From: Maledivibacter halophilus
GTDB taxonomy: Bacteria > Bacillota > Clostridia > Peptostreptococcales > Caminicellaceae
Length of the DNA stretch: 64,000 nt
Assembly: GCF_900167445.1 (NCBI RefSeq)
Contig: NZ_FUZT01000016.1
Span: forward strand, 1 to 64,000
Direction: 5' to 3'
Shown here: piece after piece, positions 26,916 to 34,817 of the stretch
How positions within the stretch are numbered: the stretch's first letter is position 1
Layout of the letters: each line of letters starts with the position of its first letter
Made by a program: the position numbers and the translations under genes
Notes under the pieces: generated by a model
What the model was told of the DNA's origin: nothing
Database searches by the model: none
What the model saw: the letters and a program-made list of their open reading frames with translations, nothing else

Positions 26916-27176
26916 CTAATCTCTCTCACTGCCAATTTCAATTACCTTATTTATTTTAGACATAATATGATCATATCCATTTTCTAAGTGGGGAATAGTA
27001 CAATCACTACAATCTTTTGTTCCATGATTATATTTAAAGTTTCCGCCACATTTGTCCTTTAATGCATAAAGTGGACAAAAACAAAAAAGACAATTGAACT
27101 TTTCATTATCTTTTACCTTATGACAAGGAAAGTATTCACATTTAGTATTTTGCACAAATTTAAAATTTTCACTCAT
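26916..27176 (-). CDS. Cysteine-rich small-domain protein (probable metal-binding)
   Basis: 86 residues with ten Cys in a regular order: KCEYFPCH, FNCLFCFCPLYALKDKC, and TKDCSDCTIPH. This fits the cysteine-rich small domain family, thought to bind zinc or an Fe-S cluster and common next to cobalamin or corrinoid genes in anaerobes. No function is established. The ATG at 27176 follows AAGGAGGGGACAAGTT. The NRDE gene follows after a 23-bp gap on the same strand, so the two probably form an operon. Confidence 0.82.
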   Translation of the reverse strand: MSENFKFVQNTKCEYFPCHKVKDNEKFNCLFCFCPLYALKDKCGGNFKYNHGTKDCSDCTIPHLENGYDHIMSKINKVIEIGSERD

Positions 27177-27352
27177 AACTTGTCCCCTCCTTATTTTGCT
27201 CTTCTATTATAACATGTATTACTTCTATGTTACAAACTGCACATTATAATTCTTACCAATCCATTTCAAAATTAGGTCTGCTTATGAAGAGAAAAGCTTT
27301 TTAAAGCATAAAGGGACTGTGAAAGAAATCGTTGATTCATTGATTTTATATT

Positions 27353-27615
27353 TAAATAATTTAACTTGTTGTGCCAGTTATTATATCTAAGGTTTTAATA
27401 TTTCATTTGAGTGATTTTTATAACACATAGGAAATTATAATCTTACCAAATTATGAACGAATATAATTCCCTTCATGTGGTTCAAAAAAGTCTACAATTT
27501 AAAAGCTTTATAAAAGACTTTTTTATAAACTTGTTTCCCTCTTCAAAATCCTATGAAAAATTAGGCTTGTAGCATGAATGAAAAGAATTTACTAGCACAA
27601 CAGGTTAATTTGATT
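27353..27615. repeat. MITE-like element with TTGTGCTAG-type inverted ends
   Basis: Left end AATTTAACTTGTTGTGCCAG and right end CTAGCACAACAGGTTAATTT are inverted copies, about 260 bp apart, with no ORF between them. Inside, TTTTAATATTTCATTTGAGTGATTT is shared with the copy near 34870 (only part quoted there). The whole gap 27177-27655 between the Cys-rich gene and cotJC contains nothing else I recognise. Confidence 0.65.
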
Positions 27616-27655
27616 TCACATTATAAATTATAATAATTTATTTTAATCTTAGTTC

Positions 27656-28228
27656 TTAATAAAATTTCTTTGAATTCTTTACATCGTATACACCCATAAG
27701 TGCTTCTCCAAAACGCTGATAGTGTACAACTTCTCTTTCACGAAGAAATCTTAAAGCATCTTTTACTCCTGGGTCATCAGTGATATTTATAAGGTTCTCA
27801 TAAGTGGCCCTTGCTTTTTGCTCTGCGGCCATATCTTCATGAAGATCAGCAACTGGATCTGCCTTAGACTGTATAAAGGCTGCCGTCCATGCATATCCTC
27901 CTGCACTATGGGGGAAAGGACTTTTGCCATGGCTAACGTAATGGGCTTCAAATGCAGTTCCCTTAATCTGTTCTATTGGAGCATCCTTAACTAATTTCCA
28001 CATAATTGTTGCAATTATTTCCCAATGGGCCAATTCTTCAGTGCCTATATCAGTTAATATACCCTTTGCTTCATTTGTAGGCATAGTATATCTTTGGCTT
28101 AAATATCTTATCCCTGCTGATAGTTCTCCATCTGGCCCGCCGAACTGTTCTAACATCATTTGTGCTAAAGTAGGATTACAGCTATCTACTCTAACAGGAT
28201 ATTGTAATTTCTTTTCATAAATCCACAT
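27656..28228 (-). CDS. cotJC: Spore coat protein CotJC (manganese-catalase family)
   Basis: 190-residue ferritin-like protein of the Mn-catalase family, found in the spore coat of Bacillus and Clostridium. The four-helix metal site is marked by QMMLEQFGGPDGELSAGIRY, GTEELAHWEIIATI, DMAAEQKARATYENL and REREVVHYQRFGEAL. It begins MWIYEKKLQYPVRV, the usual CotJC start. It is the last gene of the cotJABC operon. Expression is expected in the mother cell during sporulation. Confidence 0.96.
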   Translation of the reverse strand: MWIYEKKLQYPVRVDSCNPTLAQMMLEQFGGPDGELSAGIRYLSQRYTMPTNEAKGILTDIGTEELAHWEIIATIMWKLVKDAPIEQIKGTAFEAHYVSHGKSPFPHSAGGYAWTAAFIQSKADPVADLHEDMAAEQKARATYENLINITDDPGVKDALRFLREREVVHYQRFGEALMGVYDVKNSKKFY

Positions 28229-28249
28229 ATATTTTTACCTCCTTTAATA

Positions 28250-28507
28250 CTATATTTCCCAAGGCCATGGTTCCTCTATCCATCTCCAGGGATATTGACT
28301 TGGAGAAAATCCAAAGTTTAATAATGGTCCATAATTCATTTCATACGTTCTCTTTAACTGATCAAGCTCATATACATATTTATTATAATCCATTAATGCT
28401 TCCATATTATCTGGATGGGTATCAAGATATAGATTTATATCTAAAGCTACAAATTCAACTTCTTGAATCCTTCTTAACAAATCACTTCTTCCCATTTCAT
28501 GCTTCAT
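28250..28507 (-). CDS. cotJB: Spore coat protein CotJB
   Basis: 85-residue partner of CotJC. Typical pattern: LLRRIQEVEFVALDINLYLDTHP, ALMDYNKYVYELDQLKRTYE, and a Trp/Pro-rich end WRWIEEPWPWEI. Its start overlaps the cotJA stop by ATGA (28504-28507), and cotJC follows after 21 bp. Confidence 0.94.
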   Translation of the reverse strand: MKHEMGRSDLLRRIQEVEFVALDINLYLDTHPDNMEALMDYNKYVYELDQLKRTYEMNYGPLLNFGFSPSQYPWRWIEEPWPWEI

Positions 28508-28695
28508 TTATTCTCCTCCTTCCCAAACTTGCTTTCCTTGTTTATATATGGTTTATAGAGGTCTGCAAAAATAGTTCCTCTTTTTAGAGCCTCCTCTAAA
28601 GAAAATAGGTTTGTATAGGGCTGACTTACTATATAGGGTCTTGCTAATTGCCATTTCCCCATAGTCATATTTTTAGTTTTATGCTCACTATTCAT
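28504..28695 (-). CDS. cotJA: Spore coat-associated protein CotJA
   Basis: 63-residue protein with the CotJA core LARPYIVSQPYTNLFSLEEALKRGTIFADLYKPY. First gene of the cotJABC set; ATG at 28695 behind AGAGAGGTGAAAAT. Confidence 0.92.
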   Translation of the reverse strand: MNSEHKTKNMTMGKWQLARPYIVSQPYTNLFSLEEALKRGTIFADLYKPYINKESKFGKEENK

Positions 28696-28761
28696 ATTTT
28701 CACCTCTCTTTATTAACGTTCCATATCATAATATTCATTAATATATAGAAATGTGTATAAA

Positions 28762-28797
28762 AAAAAGAGCTCAAAATATTATAGATGAACTCTCTAA
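28762..28797 (-). terminator. Terminator of the 36-residue membrane peptide gene
   Basis: On the minus strand AGAGAGTTCA and TTGAGCTCT form an imperfect stem followed by a run of eight T. Confidence 0.55.
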
Positions 28798-28812
28798 AAA
28801 ATTATAATGATT

Positions 28813-28923
28813 TTATTTTCTCCTAATCTCTCTAACTTTTTCAATTCCCAAAGTAATTATGAGCATTAAAAATAAAAATATAAGAATCTTTAATTTTTCT
28901 TCAAAAGGAACCCCTAATAACAT
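28813..28923 (-). CDS. Small single-pass membrane peptide (36 aa)
   Basis: A short reading frame with ATG at 28923 seven bases after AAAGGAGGA. The peptide is MLLGVPFEEKLKILIFLFL, then MLIITLGIEKVREIRRK: a short N-terminal segment, one membrane helix (about residues 11-27) and a basic tail. It has its own terminator and lies upstream of cotJA, separated by about 115 bp. Strong ribosome binding site, clean helix and terminator argue for a real gene. Function unknown; small sporulation membrane peptides or type I toxins have similar form. Confidence 0.62.
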   Translation of the reverse strand: MLLGVPFEEKLKILIFLFLMLIITLGIEKVREIRRK

Positions 28924-29134
28924 CTTTTATCCTCCTTTGTTCATTGTCTAAAATCCATGTATTATGTAAAAGCTCCTATTTCTTTATATATTTTTCAATT
29001 TTTCCCATGTGTTTATTTTAATAATAACATAACACTATTATCAAGTCAATTCTTTAAGAATCCATTTTATATTGTCTATTAGTAACTGGTATTATATTCT
29101 TTTAAATTATAAATTTATTATAGAGGTGGTAGTA

Positions 29135-29482
29135 TTGAAATATGACTTAAATATAATGGGCAAACGAATTAGAGAAGAACGTACTAAAAGAAATTTGACT
29201 ATTGAACAGCTTTCAGAGTTAATCGATCTTTCTCCTTCTTTTTTAGGGCTTGTTGAAAGAGGGGCTAGAGGATTAAGCATAGAAAAGCTTATTACTGTTG
29301 CTGAAGTATTTGATATATCAATTGATTCTTTATTAAAATCAAATGATTCCACTGAAGTTACAAAATATGACGCTGTTAAATCTTTATTATATAATTTAGA
29401 TGATACAGAATTCAATTTTATTTCAAATATTATAAAGGAATCGAGAAAGTTGTTTAAGGCTAAAGCTGAAGAAGACAAATAG
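29135..29482 (+). CDS. XRE-family transcriptional regulator
   Basis: About 115 residues. A helix-turn-helix of the lambda repressor/SinR type is near the N-terminus (GKRIREERTKRNLTIEQLSELIDLSPSFLGLVERGARGLSIEKL), followed by a C-terminal helix. The TTG at 29135 is chosen since AGAGGTGG lies about five bases upstream; the frame extends 21 codons further without a site, and an ATG at 29156 is the alternative. It resembles the regulator at 34486-34812. The target is unknown. It is convergent with the exonuclease gene. Confidence 0.88.
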   Translation: MKYDLNIMGKRIREERTKRNLTIEQLSELIDLSPSFLGLVERGARGLSIEKLITVAEVFDISIDSLLKSNDSTEVTKYDAVKSLLYNLDDTEFNFISNIIKESRKLFKAKAEEDK

Positions 29483-29527
29483 AAATGGCTCTAAAATATT
29501 ATAGGTTCTAATGTTAGTTATACATAT

Positions 29528-29585
29528 AAAAAGCTAAACCAAGACTTAAATTTTATAAATTAAATTTATCTTGGCTTAGCTTTTT
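29528..29585. terminator. Bidirectional terminator
   Basis: AAAAAGCTAAACCAAGA (29528-29544) pairs with TCTTGGCTTAGCTTTTT (29569-29585), between the convergent regulator and exonuclease genes. Confidence 0.8.
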
Positions 29586-29629
29586 AAAATTTCATCTTAG
29601 ATTAAAAAATCATAATATTTAGTCTATCT

Positions 29630-30385
29630 TTATAAATCTATTTTTAATACTACTGGACAATGATCACTTCCCATTACATCTGAATGAATTTCAGCATCTA
29701 CTAAAAACTCCTTTAAACCTTCAGATACAATAAAATAATCTATTCTCCAGCCTGAATTCCTTTCCCTGGCCTTTCTCATATAAGACCACCAGGTATAAAC
29801 TTCTTCTTTACCTGGGTAAAAATATCTGAATGTATCTATAAAACTGCTTTCTAACAGCTCAGTCATTTTTGCTCTTTCTTCATCGGTAAATCCTGCATTT
29901 TTTCTATTTGTTTTAGGGTTTTTGAGGTCAATTTCTTTATGGGCCACATTGAGGTCTCCACATAAAATAACTGGTTTTTGTGAATTTAACTCTAATAAAT
30001 AATTTCTAAAAACATCTTCCCAAGTCATTCTATAATCAAGTCTTGCCAATTCTCTCTGAGAATTTGGAGTATACACATTAACCAGATAAAATTTTTCAAA
30101 TTCTAAAGTTATAACTCTACCTTCCTGATCATGCTCTTCAATTCCCAAGCCATATTTTACTGATAAAGGCTCTTTCTTTGTAAATACTGCTGTACCGGAA
30201 TAACCTTTTTTCACTGCATAATTCCAATATTGATTGTACCCCTTTAGGTCCAAATCAATTTGTCCTTCTTGTAATTTAGTTTCCTGAACACAAAATATAT
30301 CAGCATCCATATCATTAAAGTAATCTAAAAAACCCTTTTTTACACAGGCCCTTAGTCCATTAACATTCCAAGAAATTAGTTTCAT
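29630..30385 (-). CDS. xth: Exodeoxyribonuclease III / AP endonuclease
   Basis: Base-excision-repair nuclease of the ExoIII (EEP) family, 251 residues. Active-site motifs: LISWNVNGLRA, VQETKLQ, ILCGDLNVAHKEIDL, WRIDYFIVS and GSDHCPVVL. The ATG at 30385 has GGAGGT seven bases upstream; a longer frame begins at the ATG overlapping that site. It is monocistronic, with a bidirectional terminator downstream. Confidence 0.96.
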   Translation of the reverse strand: MKLISWNVNGLRACVKKGFLDYFNDMDADIFCVQETKLQEGQIDLDLKGYNQYWNYAVKKGYSGTAVFTKKEPLSVKYGLGIEEHDQEGRVITLEFEKFYLVNVYTPNSQRELARLDYRMTWEDVFRNYLLELNSQKPVILCGDLNVAHKEIDLKNPKTNRKNAGFTDEERAKMTELLESSFIDTFRYFYPGKEEVYTWWSYMRKARERNSGWRIDYFIVSEGLKEFLVDAEIHSDVMGSDHCPVVLKIDL

Positions 30386-30567
30386 AATTTTTACCTCCAT
30401 TTATATATATAGTTTTATTCTATCAATTAGCACCGGCTTTGTCATTTGTTTTCTTGGAAGAAAGATATAAGTTATCAAAAAATATTATATTCTAATAAAA
30501 AAATACTCTATGATAGAACAAATAAACCACTATAAGTAATAATTATTTTTATAACTGCTATATAAAT

Positions 30568-30693
30568 AATTGAGGAAATTGCATAATTCTAACTTGGCAG
30601 AATTGCATAATATATATGGTATGTCTTTGGAGATTTTAAAACTATATGTATTAGATAGTTTTTACAGAAAATAATTATGCAGTTTGCTCAATT
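30568..30693. repeat. MITE-like element, TTGAGGAAATTGCATAAT family
   Basis: 126 bp. Left end AATTGAGGAAATTGCATAAT and right end ATTATGCAGTTTGCTCAATT are inverted copies. Internal TAGATAGTTTTTAC is shared with the fragment at 57377-57424. It is noncoding. The rest of the gap 30386-30850 holds the promoter described next and, at 30797-30808, a perfect palindrome GGTTGGCCAACC. Confidence 0.65.
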
Positions 30694-30743
30694 AAGAGTT
30701 TTTATAAAACTTATTGATTTTAATTAAAAAGTTTTTGGTTTTT

Positions 30744-30773
30744 GGGAACATTTTTCATATAACTTAATCTATA
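30744..30773 (+). promoter_or_regulatory. Putative ECF-sigma promoter (GGAAC - 18 bp - TCTATA)
   Basis: GGGAACA followed after 18 bp (counted from GGAAC) by TCTATA, then TTAAGTGAAAC. An almost identical arrangement, with the same spacing, precedes the secreted-protein gene at 32130. GGAAC is the classic -35 core for ECF sigma factors. The transcript would begin about 70 bp before the gene at 30851. Confidence 0.55.
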
Positions 30774-30850
30774 TTAAGTGAAACATTCTTGAGATAGGTT
30801 GGCCAACCATGAAATTTGGAATGTTTAAAAAAATTTAGGAGGAAAAAATA

Positions 30851-31537
30851 ATGTTTAGAAAAACTATATCTTTAATTTTGTGTTTAACATTATTATTGTC
30901 TATGTCTGTAAGTGCCTTTGCCATCCAAGGTGCATCTGATCCAAAAGTGAAAGCAATATTTATAAAAGACGAAAATGGAAATTTAGTTGAGATAACCAAA
31001 GAAGAACATGATAGAATATTGGAAAACCTGCAAGCAGAAAAGAAACAAATAATTAATTCTGTAAATAATAAAGATGTAAAGCCATTAGGAATGACAGATG
31101 ACTGGTATAGATATGATGAAGAAGAAACTGGAAGCAAAGAAAGAAGTGATCTTAGAAGTGTAGATAGTAATGTACAATACAATAACACATCATCAAAATC
31201 AAAATTTGCATTTTCATATGAAAAAAAAGTAGGTGCAGAATTTACAATTAATTTGTCAAGTAATGAAAAATCTGCTGTTAGAGGTGGTATGTCATTAGGC
31301 TGGAATAGTTCTGAAACATATAAAGAAGAACATTCTTTTGAAGTTAGTCCTAAAAAATATGGTTGGGTTGAAATTGCACCAGTTATGAATTATACCGAAG
31401 GGTATGTTCGCACATTTGATTGGCTAGGAAAACAAAAAGATGAAAAATGGGTTAGAACTTACATTCCAAGGGATGGAGAAATGCCTGAATATTTCTACTA
31501 TCTAATGGAAGATTCTGAAAAGCCTGATGGATATTAA
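30851..31537 (+). CDS. Secreted protein of unknown function
   Basis: 228 residues with a clear signal peptide (MFRKTISLILCLTLLLSMSV, cleavage near AFA). The mature part has a Lys/Glu-rich N-terminal region, a Ser-rich linker (about 105-125) and a C-terminal domain of alternating strand-like segments (VGAEFTINLSS, GMSLGWNSSETYKEEHSFEV, GWVEIAPVMNYTEGYVRTF). The alternating polar/apolar pattern resembles beta-rich pore-forming or lectin-like domains, but I recognise no family. The ATG follows TTAGGAGGAAAAAATA. The next gene encodes a two-helix membrane protein; a secreted effector with a membrane partner is one reading, not proven. Confidence 0.72.
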   Translation: MFRKTISLILCLTLLLSMSVSAFAIQGASDPKVKAIFIKDENGNLVEITKEEHDRILENLQAEKKQIINSVNNKDVKPLGMTDDWYRYDEEETGSKERSDLRSVDSNVQYNNTSSKSKFAFSYEKKVGAEFTINLSSNEKSAVRGGMSLGWNSSETYKEEHSFEVSPKKYGWVEIAPVMNYTEGYVRTFDWLGKQKDEKWVRTYIPRDGEMPEYFYYLMEDSEKPDGY

Positions 31538-31574
31538 TATATAATTAATGCTATAATAAAGATGGGGTGTAATA

Positions 31575-31781
31575 TTGAATAAAAGAAGGATGGCGAATAG
31601 TTACATAATCTCTAGCATATATTTATTTTCTATTCTAATAGTTAGTGCTAAATTTCTACAACTATATCGTTCCTCAATCACAAGAGATTTGTCAGAAAGC
31701 ATTTGGGAAACGCTTCCTTTTTTAGTTTGGTTTTTACCTATTTTACTATTAATCATGGGATTTTATGAAGCAAAAAGGTAA
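31575..31781 (+). CDS. Small two-helix membrane protein
   Basis: 68 residues with two hydrophobic helices (about 8-26 and 45-62) joined by a short polar loop (LYRSSITRDLSES). TTG start at 31575 with GGGGTG five bases upstream. It follows the secreted-protein gene by 37 bp and is closed by a strong terminator, so the two form a unit. An immunity or anchoring role would be speculation. Confidence 0.65.
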   Translation: MNKRRMANSYIISSIYLFSILIVSAKFLQLYRSSITRDLSESIWETLPFLVWFLPILLLIMGFYEAKR

Positions 31782-31801
31782 TAGCATATAATTTCTATAA
31801 C

Positions 31802-31835
31802 ACAAAAGGATCTTCGTGTACGAAGATCCTTTTGT
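31802..31835 (+). terminator. Strong terminator of the secreted-protein unit
   Basis: ACAAAAGGATCTTCG (31802-31816) pairs perfectly with CGAAGATCCTTTTGT (31821-31835) around a TGTA loop. Confidence 0.8.
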
Positions 31836-31843
31836 CTGTAAAA

Positions 31844-32009
31844 ATTGAGGAAATTGTATAACTCTAATTTGGTAAAATTGCATATGCAAATATTATCCTT
31901 AATTTAATTTTTTAGAATAAAATATATTTTGATGGTATGTATCTGAAGTTTTTGAAACTATATATGGTAGTTAGTTTTTTGAGAAGGTAATTATGCAATT
32001 TGCTTAATT
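31844..32009. repeat. MITE-like element, TTGAGGAAATTGCATAAT family
   Basis: 166 bp with left end ATTGAGGAAATTGTATAA and right end TTATGCAATTTGCTTAAT. Internal TATATATGGTAGTTAGTTTT resembles the copy at 30568-30693. It is noncoding and occupies most of the 31782-32129 gap. Confidence 0.65.
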
Positions 32010-32065
32010 ATATATTTATTTTATAAATTTATTTTTTAAGGTTAAAGAATTTTTTTCTTATTTTA

Positions 32066-32095
32066 GGGAACATATTGCTTTTTAATTACTCTATA
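32066..32095 (+). promoter_or_regulatory. Putative ECF-sigma promoter (second copy)
   Basis: GGGAACAT, then TCTATA 18 bp after GGAAC, then ATTAGTGAAAC. Compared with 30744-30773, the -35 block, spacing, -10 block and downstream AGTGAAAC agree while the spacer differs, as expected for a shared promoter and not a recent duplication. Confidence 0.55.
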
Positions 32096-32129
32096 ATTAG
32101 TGAAACTAAAAATTAAGGAGGGAAATTTC

Positions 32130-32582
32130 ATGAAAAGATCAGTAACTTTAATAATTATTATCACCATATTTCTAGTATTTAGTGTTTTATCTTTTGGTCA
32201 AACTAAGGAGGCTAAGATATTAAATGATGGTACTATTGTAAATAGGACATCATCACATGAATACCTAATAGATAATGGATGTTCAATTGACTTCTATATA
32301 TCCGATAATCGGTTGGTAGCTTCTGCTTATACTAATACATACATTGATGTTACTAGTATATATGTTAAAGTATATATCCAAAGGTATAGTAACGGGTCTT
32401 GGGTTACTATAGATAGTAAAACCAGCACTGTAAATGATAGTAAAAAAGCTGATGTCTATTTGTCAATAAAACCATTATCCAGTGGCCAATATAGAGCATA
32501 TGCTATCCATAAATTAACGCATAATGGAAAAACAGAAAAGGACACTTCTAATACTAAATCAATAATTGTAAATAAAAAATAG
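32130..32582 (+). CDS. Small secreted protein of unknown function
   Basis: 150 residues: signal peptide (MKRSVTLIIIITIFLVFSVL, cleavage near SFG), then a beta-rich region with strand-like repeats (RLVASAYTNTYIDVTSIYVKVY, GSWVTIDSKTSTV, GQYRAYAIHKL). The pattern resembles secreted proteins in which a Tyr/Ser-rich immunoglobulin-like sheet is built from about 110 residues; no family is recognised with confidence. The ATG at 32130 has AAGGAGGG upstream. It is convergent with the anti-sigma gene and carries the shared GGAAC-type promoter. Confidence 0.7.
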   Translation: MKRSVTLIIIITIFLVFSVLSFGQTKEAKILNDGTIVNRTSSHEYLIDNGCSIDFYISDNRLVASAYTNTYIDVTSIYVKVYIQRYSNGSWVTIDSKTSTVNDSKKADVYLSIKPLSSGQYRAYAIHKLTHNGKTEKDTSNTKSIIVNKK

Positions 32583-32599
32583 GAGGCCCAAAAGGCATC

Positions 32600-33277
32600 T
32601 TATTTTAATTCTGATATTATTTTTTTAGATTCTTCTATAGTTAAATGATAATATACGGTAATATTTGTTCTTATAGCATTTTCTGTCCATATTAGCTTTG
32701 TTATTTTATCATTAATGTTTATATAGTTATAAATGCTTTTATTAATTTTAATCTTTTCTATATTACTATCTTTATTAATCTCCATAGTATTATTTGTTTC
32801 TAAACCTTCTAACTTATGTATTAATTCTAAATTCCCCTTATCTGTTATATATTCTATTATAATTTTTTTATCTCCTACTACATATACTTTCTCTATTTCA
32901 TAAGGAAGTTCTTTAAATTTAAATGATATTATATCCCTAGCTCCATTTATATCTATCTCCATTTTTTCAACATTGATATTGGATTGACTATGGGTAGATG
33001 AACCTTCATTGATTATTTTTTTATTTTCTTTACCTATAATATCAAAGATTTTAAATGTCTTCCAAGAATAAGATTTATTAGTGTTTAGATTAATTACTGC
33101 TAATATTAATATTACAATAGCTACAATCGATAATATTTTTTTATAACGGAAACCTTTCCTTTTAATTCTTATTTTTTCCCATTCCCTTTCTATTTCTTCA
33201 TCACTAACATTAACACTTTCAATTTCAGCTTTTAAAGTTTCTTCAATTAAAGAATCTAACCTTTCATTATCTGGCAT
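32600..33277 (-). CDS. Membrane-anchored anti-sigma factor
   Basis: About 225 residues. A cytoplasmic N-terminal region (about 1-50, DNERLDSLIEETLKAEIESV, then a basic KIRIKRKGFRYKK) precedes one membrane helix (ILSIVAIVILILAVINL) and an extracellular domain of about 150 residues of unknown fold. The ATG at 33277 overlaps the ECF sigma stop by 11 bp and has GAAGGTG upstream; a longer frame lies inside the sigma gene. Topology, size and coupling to the sigma gene fit an anti-sigma factor, although no canonical zinc motif (HX3CX2C) is present. Confidence 0.78.
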   Translation of the reverse strand: MPDNERLDSLIEETLKAEIESVNVSDEEIEREWEKIRIKRKGFRYKKILSIVAIVILILAVINLNTNKSYSWKTFKIFDIIGKENKKIINEGSSTHSQSNINVEKMEIDINGARDIISFKFKELPYEIEKVYVVGDKKIIIEYITDKGNLELIHKLEGLETNNTMEINKDSNIEKIKINKSIYNYININDKITKLIWTENAIRTNITVYYHLTIEESKKIISELK

Positions 33278-33839
33278 AATTAACACCTTCTTTTTCAATG
33301 ATCTGCACCTCATTAATAATTTGTTTTTTAGCTCTGCTGATTCTCGATTTTACAGTTCCTATACTAATATCAAGGTGTCCAGCAATTTCTATGTATGTCA
33401 TGTCACAGTAATATCTTAAAATTATAATTTCCTTATACTGAGGATTTATTTTTTCTAAAGATTTTTTTATATAATCTAACTTCATTTCTCTATCCATTTT
33501 TTCTATTATTTCATTCTCAATATTGTTTGTTACTATACTTAAATTATTATAATCTTCAATAAAATAGAGTTTGCTATTCTTTTGAATATATTTTTTAGCT
33601 AAGTTTGTCCCTATAGCACATATCCAGCTTTTAAACTTTGAAATATCTTTTAATGTATAAAATTTTTCAAAGGCAGTAATAAAAGCTTCATTGGTTAGTT
33701 CTTTAGTAATTTCTTTATTCTTTATACAATAATATATTGTCCTGTAAACTGTTTTGTAATATTTTTTATATAGACAAGCTTCTTGTTTAAAGTCTAAAGT
33801 CTTTTTATTAGACAATATATTGAAAAATGACATCGACAA
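33267..33839 (-). CDS. ECF-type RNA polymerase sigma factor
   Basis: About 190 residues. Region 2 covers about residues 20-90 (YYKTVYRTIYYCIKN, LTNEAFITAFEKFYTLKDISKFKSWICAIGTNLAKKYI). Region 4 covers about 125-180 (LEKINPQYKEIIILRYYCDMTYIEIAGHLDISIGTVKSRISRAKK). The TTG at 33839 is preferred: AAGGTGG lies eight bases upstream. The ATG at 33833 is an alternative, and the frame extends to another TTG at 33872. Coupled to the anti-sigma gene. Likely target promoters are the paired GGAAC elements at 30744 and 32066; no such element is visible in front of its own gene. Confidence 0.88.
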   Translation of the reverse strand: MSMSFFNILSNKKTLDFKQEACLYKKYYKTVYRTIYYCIKNKEITKELTNEAFITAFEKFYTLKDISKFKSWICAIGTNLAKKYIQKNSKLYFIEDYNNLSIVTNNIENEIIEKMDREMKLDYIKKSLEKINPQYKEIIILRYYCDMTYIEIAGHLDISIGTVKSRISRAKKQIINEVQIIEKEGVNYAR

Positions 33840-33987
33840 ATTATCACCCACCTTACTAAAATTTATATACAAACATAATAAAATAATTTAGTTAAAAATA
33901 AAAGTAAACTTTGTCGAAGTATATTTTTTATTTTATTAAACAAGAAAGATATTAGTAATCCTAATAAATAATAAGCTAATTATATCT

Positions 33988-34269
33988 CTAAAATATCTCT
34001 TTTCTCATAAACTCTTTTAAAATCTTCTTGTTTAATAGTTCTATCTTGATAATTATTTCAAATTCCTTCATTGTTTTATAAAGATAATCATCAAGTCCAT
34101 TTAAGTCAAAGATTTCATCCTTTGTATTATCTGTAACCCTATATAACCTTTTCAATTCCTTCAATAATCTTCTTATGTAGTTAATTTTATAGTTTTTATA
34201 TGATATACACCTATAAATATATATTATTTTCTTTATTTTCTTACATATCCCCCCTTTAGATTTTCCCAT
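33988..34269 (-). CDS. Small basic protein of unknown function
   Basis: 93 residues, very rich in Lys, Ile and Tyr, predicted mostly helical (YIRRLLKELKRLYRV, then DYLYKTMKEFEIIIKIELLNKKIL). No membrane helix, no recognised domain. The ATG at 34269 has AGGAGGG five bases upstream, the main reason to accept it. Composition is even more AT-rich than the surrounding genes, in keeping with an accessory island. Confidence 0.6.
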   Translation of the reverse strand: MGKSKGGICKKIKKIIYIYRCISYKNYKINYIRRLLKELKRLYRVTDNTKDEIFDLNGLDDYLYKTMKEFEIIIKIELLNKKILKEFMRKEIF

Positions 34270-34485
34270 AAGAACCCTCCTCTATACTTCTTCATTCTTA
34301 AAGCTTATTTCTATTTTTCTACATAAACCTTTATCTCAATAGAATTAACCTATTTTTATTTAGGAAAATGGATTATATGTTAAATTTTAGCATACATTAT
34401 GCACTATAGTCAATATTAAATACCAACTATAGGCTGTTAATTTTTCGTCTATTTACAGTTAAAGTAAGCATAGAGGAGTGATTTT

Positions 34486-34812
34486 ATGGACAATGTAAAG
34501 CTAGGTAAAAGAATACGGGAAGAACGTCTTAGATTAGGTTTAACACAAGAAGATTTGGCGGAGTATTCAAATATTTCTCTTACATATATGGGAAGAGTTG
34601 AACGTGGAGAAAGAAATATGACAGTTAAAACTCTTGTAAATATAGCTAACGCTCTAGGAGTTACAATAGACTATTTATTAGATTCTGTTGTTAATATCAA
34701 AGATGATAATTTGATAAAGCAATGGCTTCAACTCACTCATAATAGAAGCGATAAAGAAAAGAAGATGGCTATTGATGTTATCAAGGTTATGTTTGGGCAT
34801 TTAGATTCCTAA
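34486..34812 (+). CDS. XRE-family transcriptional regulator
   Basis: 108 residues. SinR-like helix-turn-helix at residues 6-62 (LGKRIREERLRLGLTQEDLAEY, then SLTYMGRVERGERNMTVKTLVNIANALGV) and a helical tail. It shares the KRIREER and VERG blocks with the regulator at 29135-29482, so the two are paralogues. The ATG follows AGAGGAGTGATTTT. It is divergent from the small basic gene, whose expression it might control. Confidence 0.9.
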   Translation: MDNVKLGKRIREERLRLGLTQEDLAEYSNISLTYMGRVERGERNMTVKTLVNIANALGVTIDYLLDSVVNIKDDNLIKQWLQLTHNRSDKEKKMAIDVIKVMFGHLDS

Positions 34813-34817
34813 TCATA

